From Onchidella celtica (lineage: Eukaryota > Mollusca > Gastropoda > Systellommatophora > Onchidiidae), in assembly GCA_963931925.1 (NCBI GenBank), contig OZ007571.1:11015474-11079473 (forward strand): DNA of 64,000 bases, written 5' to 3'. The notes under the pieces were generated by a model. The model made no database searches, was not told the DNA's origin, and worked only from the letters and a program-made list of their open reading frames with translations. The stretch's first letter is position 1. Each line of letters starts with the position of its first letter. Positions 1 to 12,700 of the stretch are shown one piece after another. A program made the position numbers and the translations under genes.

Positions 1-1772
1 GTCATAGAGACCAATGAAACATTGTGGTAATATCATTTAAGCAAGACAACAATTTCTGGTGGTTAGCTGCTCTAGGGTTTGGCTATGTACCCAAAAAAAA
101 AAAGAAGACTGACAACATGTATGTTACTATTTGTAATAACAACACAAAGTGAGAAATCAGGAGATCCGTTCTACCACACGGACAGAAGCGTGCTGCATAC
201 ATGCAACACAAAGTTAATTCGAAATGCGCACTTGGAATAAGGCCGTGAAGGAAGAGCGGGGGAAGGGTGGGGAGGAGAGACGACGTGTGAACAAGGGAGC
301 CGCGCCCGGTAGTCAAAAGCGCCATATTTCTACATCGTTTGAAAAAGCTTCACAGCTTAACCAGTGATTCAAGTTAAACGTACCGAATCGTTCCTGCGAT
401 ATTGTGAAGTCAAAAGTGAACAGTTTACAACAACACCGCCATGTTATGGAAAAGATCGCATGCACTAGAAACAATATTTTACAGATGACGCCAAAAAAAA
501 AATAAAAAAATCCATTGTTCCTTGTTCAATTTCCATCTCGCGCTGACCAAAAAACAAAAACAAACTATTTCAGTATTTGGCGTACACTACTGTAGCTCAG
601 ACAGAAAGGTACAGTAAAAGTTATTTCATTCTATAAAATGTTTGACCCTGACTGACGTACTGGCTTTTCCGTAACACCGCTGAGTAGGCTATTCACTGCG
701 TTGCCTTTCCAAAAAAATTGTCCGGCTTGAACGACAATGCGGTTGCAATTACTTGATATGCAACCAGTCTTTCACGTACTGCAAGAATGTAAATTATACC
801 ACTAACACAAACAAAATTTCATTCGCCGTTGGATTACGCCTGTCCAATATGCGCCTCGGAGCTTTGTCTTTCAATACCAATGCTGTTGTTCAGTAGGGCA
901 CTGGCAAAGGTATATTTATGTTCAGATAAGTCACCATAATGCACTACAGCCATTTTCTAGGCATGCACATGCATCTTAAGTGCAGTGACAACAGCCGTCC
1001 ACGCGTGCATGGGCATTTTAACAGGTAACAGAAAATGGTCCTATTTTCATGCACTCTTTGACAAGAAATTAATATTCCTTAGTCGTGATAATGCACGTTT
1101 GCTCCGCCCGCCCCCCCTCCCCCCCCCCCAAAGAAATTCTTTATAAAGCCCCTACTGCCAGACTTTCGGAATTCTTTAATTGTGGTTGGGTTTTTTTTTT
1201 AAAGAAAAATGACGCACAGATTTCAAGTCTTCATTTGATCATAAGCTCAGCCTAGATCTTAGTTAATGTGCCGAAAACTTAGACTTGTTTAGATTCAATT
1301 GACAATTAATGCAATGTCTAACTTCTGTGATCCTGACTTGCACAGAGAGCAAGGCGTGGAAGCCGCCACGTCATCACGACTAAAAATACCATAACCAGCA
1401 AACCATGGTGAGACAATTTACCACTACATCAAAGCCTACTTTCCCCAACATCAAACACACATGCACACACACGCGCCTTGACACGAGATCAGAACTGCCT
1501 CTCCTTCTCAAATCTTGCAGTAACCTGGAAAACACCAATAACTACTTCCCTTCCAATTTATAAAACACCCACGTCTTCCCCCCCCCCCCCACACACACAC
1601 ACAAAAACCACCCTCAAACATGCCCTGAACAGTTCCAAGCTAAGGATTCCAACGACTACAGAGCATTCACCTACACATAGAGCCACCCTCCCCTTGCTCC
1701 TCAAAAGGTCCCCAGCAATCAAAGCTGGACCGAAATCTCGGATTTATATACAACAATTAGTTGTGCAAAGCG
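1..1772. other. No gene seen; probable 3' flank of the minus-strand gene
   Basis: AT-rich non-coding sequence with short homopolymers, including a C-run followed by a CA tract near 1579-1604. I found no reading frame with recognisable protein content. If the small exon at 1773-1954 is real, this stretch would hold the 3' UTR. An ATTAAA-like hexamer on the minus strand near 1173 could serve as a poly(A) signal, but this is weak. Confidence 0.4.
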
Positions 1773-1954
1773 CTAACGCCAGGTTTGGAATGTGTCTTTT
1801 CTGATGCAAATCCTCAGGATTTCCCGCTCTAAGCTGAAAGTTTCCTGCTCGCCTTCTTTTGACATGAAAAGAACTCTCCTCTTAACTTCCCCTGAATTAT
1901 CCAAGCGCACTGCTTTAAAGTTCCGACCATGTTCATCTGTTGGTCTTTCCTTCA
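1773..1954 (-). CDS. Possible terminal exon of the minus-strand gene
   Basis: A minus-strand open segment of about 60 codons ends at a TAG at 1775-1773. It could begin after a TTAG acceptor at 1956-1955. The upstream large exon ends one base into a codon, and this exon would supply the other two bases, so the phases agree. The residues are highly charged (KERPTDEHGRNFKAVRLDNS at the start) and look more like coding than most frames nearby. A second acceptor, TTCAG, lies just inside and is also in phase. Against it: the pyrimidine tract before the first acceptor is poor, and the peptide matches no family I recognise. It may equally be a chance frame in a long intron. Confidence 0.28.
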
Positions 1955-2440
1955 CTAACATAAATAATCATTTATTCCTTCTTCTGATTTACTAGGACAC
2001 GTACGAATTGTACTATTTTACATAACTTTTAGATTGCAGATCCACGAGACGAGTGTATCAATCTGACTGTTCCTTCTCAGGTGGACGCTAAGTTTTAACC
2101 AACTGCGTGCTATCACATTTGCTTTGTCTAAAGAAAACGTGCTCCGACCGAACAAAGAAAAACTGGCAAGTTTAAGTGTTGATATTGTGCTATCAGTATT
2201 TCCCGGGTCTTTTCTAGGTGTTAAGTGGTCATTCATCATGGGGTCAGGTACGTGATGAAGCGGCTGGAAATAGTCTTGCTAAAACAGTAATGTTGATACG
2301 ATCTGTTTTCTATCTATGGGACAACTCGTGGATCTTACACTGTTGGGCTGGCAATAACATCAAATGGGACATGAACAATCTAGTCTTTGCGGCAAGAGAA
2401 CCCTGAACATCAAAGCTGAATTCATTAAACACGATCTTAC
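1955..2440 (-). other. Probable intron following the large exon
   Basis: On the minus strand this stretch begins at the donor GTAAGA (2440-2435) directly after the last coding base of the large exon. The reading frame runs on into it for about 43 codons before a stop at 2310, but the residues lose the Ser/Asn-rich character of the exon. I see nothing else here. The intron may end at 1955 or continue beyond the window. Confidence 0.5.
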
Positions 2441-5400
2441 CTTTTAATGTTCCTTCTTGTTGACTTTTACTGCCCTCTCCACTCAAGTTTGCTGTGTATC
2501 CACTGTAGCTCAATCTTGACCCAAATTCCGAATCCCCGCTGTTGTTTAATCTGTCCTTTTCACAAAACTCGTTGGTTCTCTTGTCACGGCGAAACACCGC
2601 ACTGTTGTTGCTGCTGTTGTTATACTTGCAGTTGTCATCAACAACTACTCCAAACGGAGGTTTCACACTGTCAGGGCTGAAATCAAAGTAATCACTACGA
2701 TCCACATTGGTCGCTGTAGCATCAGAATTAAATGAATTCAAACTGTCGTTGCTGAAGTTTTTCTCAGAAAAATTATCTTTGTACCCCGAGTTCACATATG
2801 AGCCGTTGTGACTTATATACAAATTGTGGTTATTTTCACATAACGATGACCGTTTGTCTGTGTAATTAAAGTAATCATATACACCATCTCCTGACATCCG
2901 CCGATTTGGCGTACTTCCACCCGAGGCTGAACTAGATACAGCTCTTTTGTTGGAACTGTGGTGGTCAGAAAAGTCATTTGATCTATTACTTCGCTCCAGC
3001 TCCACTGACCGACTACCACCTCTGGAACTACATGACATAGCTTCACTATAGGCACTGGAAGAGTCACTGATAAAGCTGCCCATTGGCAAGGGCTGGCTAT
3101 CAAACCCTGCATATAATTTACGACGTGGTCGACCTAAAGACGGCGGACCCCTTCTGAGGTCCTGCCAGTAGGGATCATCTTCAAAGAACGTGATGGATCC
3201 CGACTGGGGAGATCTGGGTGCCCCACTGGTATAGGAATGGCTCCTAGAGACGTCGGAGTCGGCAGATATTTGCCGCTGGACTAGCCGTGCTTCTGGCAAT
3301 GTGTTAGAATGTTTGGGAGTTTGTAGACCCCGAGACGGGGGTGTGGACTGGCTTCTTTTGTGATCATTTTTCGTACTGCCTTTTACTTCTCGCCGCTTGC
3401 TAGAAGACTTGGAGCTCCCTTTGTTGTTTCTACCACGACGTGCCTGACGCTGGGCCAGGTTGGGATAGCCATACTCCACTCCACACCCATAACAATGGAA
3501 CATGTTCAAAGGTCTCGACACTTTAGGCGACTTTCCTTTATTAGGCAAAGAGTTACTTTTGCCCGTGCTTCTTCTATTCCTAGAATTCTCCACAGGAATG
3601 ACTTCGGGTCGAGTGTAGGGAGATTTACGCGACCACTGGCGTATCTGTACTCGTGGTGAGGATCTGTGTATGTCATCACCAAACCGCGGGCTGCTCCCCG
3701 CAGAGCTGTCGCTCGCTCGAAAACTGGTGTTGTTGGCTGTATAAAAGCTGGTATCGCCTGAAATACTGTCGTAATTGTCAGAATATCTGTTAACGCTTAG
3801 CAAATGAGGCGCAGGCGGGGAGTAGTTCAAGTCTTTGCTCTCACGCCATTGTGGCTTTGTTTCCCTCATGGTCAGTACTGGCGACGGGCTTGCCTTCTCA
3901 GGCTCTGTACTCTGACAAGAGTAGAAGCTGCCAAAAGATGAGTTTAAACGTCCACTAGAAAAACTTGATCCACGAGGTCGTCGGCGCAACGAATCTGGAG
4001 TCATCTGGAATTGGGGAGAGCCCATATTTTCAGAATTGCTTAAGTTTTTATCATTCTGGCTATTCAAGATTGGAGACTGGTCTCCGAAGTCTGTGTCATC
4101 AATATCACACCTTAAATCTGAAATACTTGACGTTGCCAACATAAATGAGCGCCTTTTTATGGTATTTAATTGTTCTTCGCTGTCTTCTCTTGGTATCTGT
4201 GTTGGTCTGAGAGTATTTTGATCTGCTGCCGTTAGACTTCTCTCTTCCTCACGGAAGCATACTTTGCTGGAATTTTGCGAAATGTCATGCTGTTTGACGT
4301 TGAAACTTTCATCCTTCATCGGCATTTCCGAGGTTGAATATTGATTTCTAACAGCCATGAGTTCATTATAATCCTCTTCTAACAGCCAAACATCTGCAAT
4401 ACTTGTAGTTGCTAACCTAAACGATCGCCTTTTGACTGGGCTTCTAACAAGTTCCTCCGACAGTTTTGACGTATCATCAGGGGCCCAATCCGTTGTCGCT
4501 TCCTGCGCATCTCTTCCATTTATGTAGTGTGTTTGCGTTGGTTGATGTGAATTATCATAATTATCAATGTTTATATGTTTCTTCTCAGAATGACCCCCTG
4601 ATTCAGTTCGACTGACGATAGCTTTGGAATCAAACTCTCGCCCGCGCAAACCAATTTGATTGTACAAGTCTTCAACACTATGCATTCCTTCAGGGGCATT
4701 AGTTGGCGTACTGACCTCTCGTATATCCTCACTGTTGAGCTGCAAACGTTCCACAGAGTTGGTTAAATCCGACATGCTCGCGTATCCCTGTGTGGCCAAT
4801 CTCATGGAATTACGTTTCCATGGAGACTTGAATTCACAGGTCTGATCTGGGTACATTTCAGTGTTATCCAGCAGCTGGGGCACATTCCTCTGAATATTAT
4901 AGTTGCGGTCTGCACAGGATTTTGATGCTGCGTTTTGGATTGTGCTTTGTGGCGACATGAACTCGGACTTGTCTCTGCACATGCTCTTGTGATCTACATG
5001 CGCATCTCTCCGCACTGGAATTGTGTCTCTGATTATATGACTAGGATAGGCTGCCCTGGGTTCGGTGTTAGCTTCCTCCATTTTGTTGCTACCAACAGTT
5101 TTTATCCAACGCCGACGATTGATTTCATCACCTTTCCTCGTTGGCACTGTTCCCGTGTTATTGACACGTAGTTCTGATGTAAACTCGCGATCTGACCCAA
5201 TTCCACTATCGCTTCTGCGACTGCTGGCATTGCTAGAAGTGTGACGATGCGCGGGACTAACGGATGAGGTGACAGTACTGTTGTCACTATTAATGGCTTG
5301 GCGTATCTGAGTACTGTACATACTGCGTGCCTGCGTCAGATCATGCTGTCTTAGAATGTCTGTGGAACAGTGAGAATCACTGGGATTTGGCGACCACGAC

Positions 5401-6248
5401 CCTTCCTCTTCCGCATCAAAAGGTTTATAGAGAGGTGATTGGAATATCAGCTGTTGACTTTCAGTAAGATTTGGATCTATCGTAGAACTCTGTTCCTGAC
5501 AAGCGTCATGGAAGACATCACTGGAATCCGTTGAAGGGCACGGGGACAGTTCTGTTTCATCGCTGTAGTCACTGGTGTTTTTACTCGATGTACACTCAGG
5601 GCTGCGCACGGTATGTAAATCCGTACGAGACTCAACATGTCCTTGAATGCAAGAGCCAGGCTCGTTTTGGTACTGGTTGGGGGTGTCACTGGACACGCTG
5701 CTGGGGTTCCTGGCTAATGAAGGCGAGGAATTGTTTGAGTCACGAGCACGTACAAAGTGTTTAGGTCCAAGTCGTGGAGATGAAGTAAGTGGTCTTTTGT
5801 CCTCCACCCTCCGATTCCGAGGCTGCCATTTTGCTTTCTGAGTATCGCCCAACTCCGGACTTGGTCTGGTAACAGTTACAAATTCTGGAGAATCCGAGAT
5901 GAGAGAAGGACGGCCACGTGCCAGTTCAGATTGTGGCCTTTGTGGTCCTCCCAGATTCGGTGTTAAGCACCGCAAGGGCTGCTTACGTGATTGGGTTATA
6001 GGTTCCGCCGCTTCCGATTTAGGTCTACGAATCACTCGCAATGAACTGAACTTGTCACTTTGTCCCGATCGTCCTTTGGACTCCACCGAGGTATCTGATT
6101 CAATGGTGGCTAGTGGAGCCACAGGTGACCTATCTTCTGGTGATAATGGCACAGACGATGGAGTGACTGGACGAACTTTAGACGGGGGTGTGTATCCATG
6201 GATAGTACGCGACTTGACATAGTGCACAACCCGTCGACGCTCCATCAT
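2441..6248 (-). CDS. Large first coding exon of an unknown Ser-rich disordered protein
   Basis: I do not recognise this gene. The exon encodes about 1269 residues starting [14 protein letters not shown]. An in-frame TAA lies nine bases upstream of the ATG, which fixes the start. The exon ends in phase 1 at AAAG/GTAAGA, a strong donor, so the protein continues elsewhere. The sequence is rich in Ser, Asn, Arg, Asp and Pro with no globular, membrane or signal segment visible, and is likely disordered. A nonapeptide motif occurs three times: KRNSMRLAT (478-486), KRRSFRLAT (606-614) and KRRSFMLAT (698-706), each followed by a short T/S-S-I/Y-A/S-D/S-like tail. The first three residues plus Ser look like a basophilic kinase site. 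A lone CYGC pair sits at 919-922 before a basic stretch ([19 protein letters not shown]). Such long disordered exons are common in cytoskeletal or signalling scaffolds, but no role can be assigned. Exon call is strong, function unknown. Confidence 0.75.
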
Positions 6249-6287
6249 GGATGGTTAGGCACGTGTTGGTTCATTCAGACATGTTCT
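6249..6287 (-). promoter_or_regulatory. 5' UTR piece, uORF and candidate splice acceptor
   Basis: On the minus strand CCGTTACTATTTCAG ends at 6286, a good acceptor context. The exon would then start at 6285, giving 37 bases of 5' UTR in this exon. That leader contains a minimal upstream reading frame, ATG TCT GAA TGA, then an in-frame TAA, then the main ATG. This implies a non-coding upstream exon beyond the microsatellite. The acceptor is inferred from sequence only. Confidence 0.45.
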
Positions 6288-6370
6288 GAAATAGTAACGG
6301 AAAATAACTGCTGGTTAATGTGGGGGCAAATCAGTGTAGTCCGCTGCACAGTCAAACAATCAATCAAACA

Positions 6371-6604
<234 letters not shown>

Positions 6605-6649
6605 CACACACATACACGCACACATACACACATATATACATACATATTC

Positions 6650-8619
6650 AATCGCTTTATAATCTTCTCTAAAGAATCAGTTTTTCTAGAATGGGATCCG
6701 TGCTACATTCTTAACGTGTACTGATGGTAGACTCAGATCACCGAGATCAGCGACTTTATTAGAAACATGGACACAGGAATGAAACAAAGTGATGGCAGTG
6801 TCGATTCAACATTGAAAAAAATTTGCATTTCACATAGCCCTCCCAGTGAGTCCTATAGGAACGCGTTAACCCATCCAAGATAGCAGTAATTCTGACCAAC
6901 ATTCAGCCCACATGTGCAAGTGCTGGCTGTGTGTTCACACCTGGCATAATCACAATCGACCTTGATTTCTAAGTGTAATGACGTATTGGAAAATTTCTAA
7001 CCAGAATCCCTTCAGCTGGCACAACAAGCCCGGCGTATTTTCGTATATTACCGAAAAAGACCGAACTCCAATCTACGTCAAATTCTTTAAATGTATGCAT
7101 CATTTTTTTAGTTTCAGTTCGGGTCTGGTGAAGCATGTCGAAGCACGATGATAATAACGTCGTGCCAGGAAAAATTAGGACGACAGAAAGAATATGAAAA
7201 ACGACAGGACAGAAGGATGACAAGAAGCGCCAACCAACCACCCGCTCTTTTTTATACAGTAGAAGGAAATGCGCCCTTTCCTCCTTTCTGGGTTGCAAGT
7301 TTGCCCCGATTAAGTTTCTCTTGGTCATTACAATAATGGAAACTGAATAAACGATGAAACTGGCTGCAAAGTGATATGTTTCTCTTGTCTCCAGTAAAAT
7401 TTTGCTTTTGGTGTAAACTGTTTTTACCCATAGAACGGCAATATTCTCCACCGTATGTGGTCCCAAGGTTTCATCGACTGGCACAGCCTGACTCAGACAT
7501 CTAATGATATCGTATAACCTTCTGCCACTCTTCGTTAATGTTTGCCATTAAATATGAATGAAGGACAAAGGTGAAAAGGTTATTACAATAACAAGCAGAC
7601 AGAATACTTTAGTTTAGTGAGGATACACTTAATAAAGTGCGCTGGTGCTGCATGCTAGAAAGGATCTCGCACTTGACATTTGTTTACTTCCAAAAAACCT
7701 GCGCACCAATTACGTAAAGCCCCAGAGTGACATAATATATAGACTGAGAGTGTGTGTGTGTGTGGGGGGGAGGGGATCTTTATGAGGATCTCCGTCCTGG
7801 GCATTTACACCCCACCCGTTTTTTTTCCTTAATAAACTTAAAAAGGCTGAAGGAGAGTGTTATTTGCAAATTCGGCGCAATAAATAAATCAGCAACACAA
7901 ACGGGCCGCCATGGTGGACAATGTCGGGAACATCTGATGTCTTATCTTATCAGGGAATGGCAAACAGGCGACAGAAAACACTCGGAGTGGCGAGAGAAAC
8001 AACAGGTCAGAAGATATCCAATTAACTCCCATTACACCTGACTGTGTTTCAGTCATTATCCACAGGTTGGGGTGTATTCAAGAATGCTGTGTCCAGTTGT
8101 CGTTGTTGTTCACTTATTTATTCCATAAGGAGTTATGAAAAACAGCGATCATAATGCAGCACATATTGTGTTTCATAGCTTGTCTAACATCCCCTGACAC
8201 TGACACCAGAATAGCCAGTGGATGACTCAGTTCCTTTCACCAAAACTTTGAAACCAGAGGTATAAAGACATTCCACAAAATGTGTAAATATTAATATACA
8301 ATACCATAAATTTGTAAATTAGTATAAATTACAAATAAATTACTTTGTGTTTAGGTCTTTATTTTAGGAGGTTCGCTGCCATTGGCATTTACACCTAACT
8401 TTTTTTGTTTCCATTTTTCTTGTTCGTGTTTTTGTGGTAGGGATTCATTTAAAAAAAAAATTTTTCTCGGGGAGCCATCTCGTTCGGCCTGCTCTTCTCG
8501 ACTTTTAACTGCCAAGCTATCTTTAACCTGCGCAACGTGCACATTGGCCCTCCGAGATTTTCGTCCTTATCCGAGAAGACTAGGTGCCCGATCCTACCCA
8601 CCATAGGACAAGGGACTGG
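6650..8619. other. No gene seen; contains one dispersed-repeat copy
   Basis: Non-coding by inspection. A minus-strand open frame at 6969-7484 has no recognisable domain and overlaps the dispersed repeat at 7130-7247, so I do not call it. Short GT and G runs occur near 7751-7775. Confidence 0.5.
7130..7247. repeat. Dispersed repeat, unexpanded copy
   Basis: This stretch runs from GAAGCATGTCG through GTGCCAGGA and GACAGGACAGAAGGA to AGCGCCAACCAACCACCCGC. The same blocks in the same order flank the 23-bp minisatellite at 39448-40300. Here the CAGAATGTAACAGA-type units are not amplified. The family is unidentified. Confidence 0.55.
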
Positions 8620-8930
8620 AACTCCTTAATTGGCAATATAACGCTGAACCTGAGCACATGACACATGATAACTCCTTGATTGCCAATACAACGCTAAACC
8701 TGAGCACATGACACATGATAACTCATTGATTGCCAATACAACGCTAAACCTGAGCACGTGACACAGGATAACTCCTTAACTGCCAATATAACGCTAAATC
8801 TGAGCACACGACACACGATAACTCCTTAACTGCCGATATAACGCCAAAACCTGAGCACATGACACACAATAACTCCTTAACTGCCAACATAATGCTAAAT
8901 CTGAGCACATGACACACGATAACTGCTTCA
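8620..8930. repeat. 50-bp minisatellite, about six units
   Basis: Units begin AACTCCTTRAYTGCC at 8620, 8670, 8720, 8770, 8820 and 8871, with a partial unit at 8921. Each is 50 bp (one is 51) and contains the block CTGAGCACRYGACACA. Units differ by a few substitutions. The array abuts the 5' side of the LINE fragment. Confidence 0.95.
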
Positions 8931-8941
8931 CAGTAACTTCA

Positions 8942-9451
8942 CAGTGCCCTCTTACTATCAACAATGAAGAGGTTAAAATTGTCACAGAGGCCAAATATCT
9001 TGGCATTACTATTGATTCATTGCTTAACTGGCATGCGCATGTAACATATGTATACAAGAAAGCCAACCAGCGCATGTATTTCCTCAGAAAGCTCCGCTTT
9101 TTAAAAGTTAGCAAAAGCATTCTGAAAATATTTTACACCATGGCTATTCAGAGCGTTTTGATGTATGGAGTTGTCTGTTGGGGAGGAAACATCTTACAAA
9201 AAGATAAAAATAAGATCAATAATTTAATTAAAAAAGCATCCAAAATTTGTATCTGTGATCTGCCATATTTTGATGAGCTGTACACTGGTGCTTGTATTAA
9301 AAAAGCTAATATTATTATAAATGACCCCCAACATCCCCTGAACAAGGAATATATAAGATCTGTAAGAAGTTTAAGGATGTTGTCAAAGAAAACTAAAACT
9401 GAGCGCTACTTTAAATCGTTTATTCCATCATCAACTAGGATGTTACAATAA
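8942..9451 (+). pseudogene. LINE reverse transcriptase C-terminal remnant
   Basis: Open frame remnant of the LINE ORF2. It shows the thumb-region signature YLGITID, then a segment like AHVTYVYKKANQRMYFLRKL, then SILKIFYTMAIQSVLMYG and VCWGGN, all typical of the end of RT in L2, CR1 and Rex1-like elements. The catalytic FADD-type motif lies upstream and is absent. The C-terminal segment (NDPQHPLNKEYIRSVRSL) corresponds to the short conserved tail after RT. The frame is open only from the point of truncation and has no promoter or start of its own, so it is a fossil rather than a gene. Confidence 0.85.
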
Positions 9452-9724
9452 TGTCGTCATCTTGATCGTAATCTGTGCACAGTTGAATTGTGTCCTGCGT
9501 GTCAGGTCAATGTGTTTTAGTTAGGGAAGCATATTGTGTGCACTGTTAATTTTGTTAATTTAGTTAATTTATCAGTGTGTGTGTATATATGTGTGTGTGC
9601 GCGCTATGTATCATACTTTCTGCTTCTGTAACTGTATTGTTATGTATTCAATGATCAAAACAAATTTCCTTGTACAAGGACGAATAAAATTTATCTTATC
9701 TTATCTTATCTTATCTTATCTTAA
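8942..9724 (+). mobile_element. L2/CR1-like LINE, 5'-truncated copy 1
   Basis: A truncated non-LTR retrotransposon. It keeps the C-terminal part of reverse transcriptase and the downstream region to a TAA at 9449-9451, then about 270 bp of 3' UTR ending in GAATAAAATTTATC and (TTATC)n. A short-repeat 3' tail of this kind is typical of L2/CR1-group LINEs. The same 3' end recurs in opposite orientation at 15838-16095, which proves it is a dispersed family. Endonuclease, most of RT and the 5' UTR are missing. The 5' boundary is uncertain because a minisatellite abuts it. Confidence 0.88.
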
Positions 9725-12700
9725 ATAACGAGTGCTGCTTGATGGCTTCTTCTTTACACTATCCTGTTCCGGGGTGTATAAAATTATTTAAATTGAAATG
9801 GCCCATAGAAAATGTGGCATGTGCGTGCCATGAGCCAATGCCGATTTACTCTCTGAAAAAGGAAAATGCCCACCGTGATCACTACTCTTGATTACTAACA
9901 TACGTAGATCTGAGTCAACGCCCACAACTGCAAAACACCTGTAAGCTGCAGTGGCAGGTATCACTGTTCAGAACTCGCCACCTCCTCAGAACCTGTGACA
10001 ATTGTTAAGGAGATCACTATGTATTATAATAATAATATCTCTCAATCAAAATATTTGCTGTCGAAATAATGTAATGTCCCCAATTCAACGACAAAATTTT
10101 ACGTCTTATGATATTTTTTACCTAACACAATAGAACCACAGGTATTCTTAAAGTAAACAAATCCCGGATCCCCCAGAGCAGTAAAGAATGTTTTATTTCA
10201 CGTTCAGAGCTTTAATGTCCGGATACAGCGTCATAATAATAAACAAACCAAGTAGCAGACTGGAAAAAGGCTGTTTGGCATGTTCCCTATTCACACCTAG
10301 AAATACAACCAATTCGTTTTTTAAAGTAAGTTATTTTAAGTCCTCTTTACCTGCAGGCATCCATCCCATAATCATCTTCAAAGATGAACAATTCGACGGG
10401 GGAAAGATACATCCCGCTGTGAGAGGAATGTACAAAGCAAATGGCCCGAATCAAGCTCTCTGTGAAATGAAGCTATCTCAGCGTTTACTGTGCTCGCAAA
10501 CCTAAATTTGAATGTAAAATACCGTCGGAGCGTAAGCCAATATGCAAATATGGCGCTCCAAAAACCGAGCTGGGCGCCGTCGGTCCTCAATATCTGAATA
10601 AACATGGCAGTTCTCACATGGCAACTCTCGGAGTAGACTGGGTGGTGAAGCAGAGGCGTGACGGTGTGGAATATTATCATGGCTCTGTTTTTGTGCTCAT
10701 ACCCATTTAAAACATAAGAAAGCAGATAAACTGTGACAGTAGTAACCTTCAAGAACTTCAGGAGTAAAGACGACCGTTGCCGCCTTCGACGCTGTAACGT
10801 CTTTTTCTGTGAGCACTGGCACAGTTGTCACCCTGCAGGTTGATCTTATTTATATTCAAATTAGAGTGACACTCAAGTGCAGTCCTGCTAACATTATGCG
10901 TTTTTGTGCTGGGAAAATTTCGGCAACAATTCTTCCGTTGGCGTAGACAGCAAATCAGGCGCGATAAGGGTAATAGGATAGGCAAATGATATCGTTCAAG
11001 TAGCAAAACTTGTGGTGGCAAATTAATGCTATACCACAGCAGTGCAGTAAAGTAAGTTAAGCTAAAACTTCACAAAATTATCACAAAATGATAAAAGGGC
11101 ATCAGGAGAGCAGAGAGCAAAAAATGGTATCAACTGTTTTCAAGAATAGCACCGATTCCGGCCTATAGTAGAAGAGAACCGAGAACACAGACTGAAGATA
11201 AGACAGAGCGGACAGCTGTATGACTATATTATAGCATTTGTTTGTGGCCAGATTCTCAACGCGGGATTATATTAGGGTTACTGCTCCCGTGTCACCGATG
11301 TGATTTGAGAACGCTGATCCAATGATGGGTTCAACCATGAGGGTGTTGCAAAGTAGTATATGTATGTCCACTGTGGTTTGGATGGTTGTAACTAGTGGAA
11401 GTGAAAGCGTGCATATGATGGCATTTACAATGACAGTTTCAGAAATATGACGACCAGGTTAAACACTCCACTTGTCAGAAGTGTGTATTACGGCGTCTGA
11501 GGTACCTCCAAAATTAATGTTCTATGGAAATGGATAACGTTGTAGATGGGCCTGCTATACAGGTCTGGGTTGGAATCTGGATTTCACGGCGCGTGAGTTC
11601 ATGAATGTAATGTATCCTCGTCAATGTGGTTTACCAAATAAGTGCAGTCGCTATATGGCCAAAGTGTAGAGTTTACCATGAAGCTTCAAATATTAAGAAT
11701 ACAAATGTAAGCACTGATGCTGCAGACGGGATGGTAATGTAGCTACTGTATTAGTATTCACGAGTGCGGCTGGGCTGGCCTTTGAATCAAACGAAAACAA
11801 AATGTGGAAATGGAATGTTTCAATGAAAAAAAAAAAAAGGGAATCTGCATGATGTACGCTAATCTTGGTATTTGACTGCAGAATACCCCACTCTGCCATC
11901 TAATTTCCGTGTTTCTGTGCCCTAAACATGGCATTGCCTCCTTAAGGCAAATGGCCCGCCCCTGAAACCACTGTCTGCCTGGGCTGGCCCCACATCTGAA
12001 ACAATATAACACTGGACTGACTCGTTTATCGGGTCATCTCGACATTTTCATCCTTCACCCTTTTTTCCTTCTGCTCTTATCGATTAAAAAAAAAAAAAAA
12101 ACCAACAAAAAACATGTCAAACGCTGAATGCTAAGTTGCAGTGGAAAGAACATGAATGGCAAAATGTCAGTAAACTTCCTGGTCAGAGGCTGAATACGAT
12201 ATGTTCCACAAGCTCCAAAGGAAGTTCGAATTTCAGAGGGGAAATATAAAATGAAATACAGACGGTTTTATCACCTTTTTAAACAACAACACCCACACAT
12301 ATACACACACACTAAAACTGTCCAATCCAATTGTTGGTGACCGGTCTACATTTCCAACGGCTCAGATGAAATAAAAACAAAACAAAAACTGCTCTTCAAC
12401 CTTTTATGGATTGTTTTTCGGCATCGACAATCTAGCTGTTACAGAATTAAAGAAAAGTAGCACGCTTCACTGATGACTCACACATTTTTTTTTCAATTTA
12501 ATTATTATTTTTGTTGTTGTTGTATATAACATGACAGTCTGTTAAAGTCAGTGTTCCCTCTCTCTCTCTCCTCTCTCTCCCCTCCCCCCTTTTTTTTTTA
12601 AAGTCGTGTTTTATTTTACTTCCTCCCTGTGACGCTGTGGAAAATAATCTTGGGCAAATCGAGGCAAAAGGACACAACATTCACACGGATTACATGGGAA

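Noticed and set aside
6969..7484. 171-codon minus-strand open frame
   Set aside because: No recognisable domain; overlaps a dispersed repeat; composition is that of AT-rich non-coding DNA.
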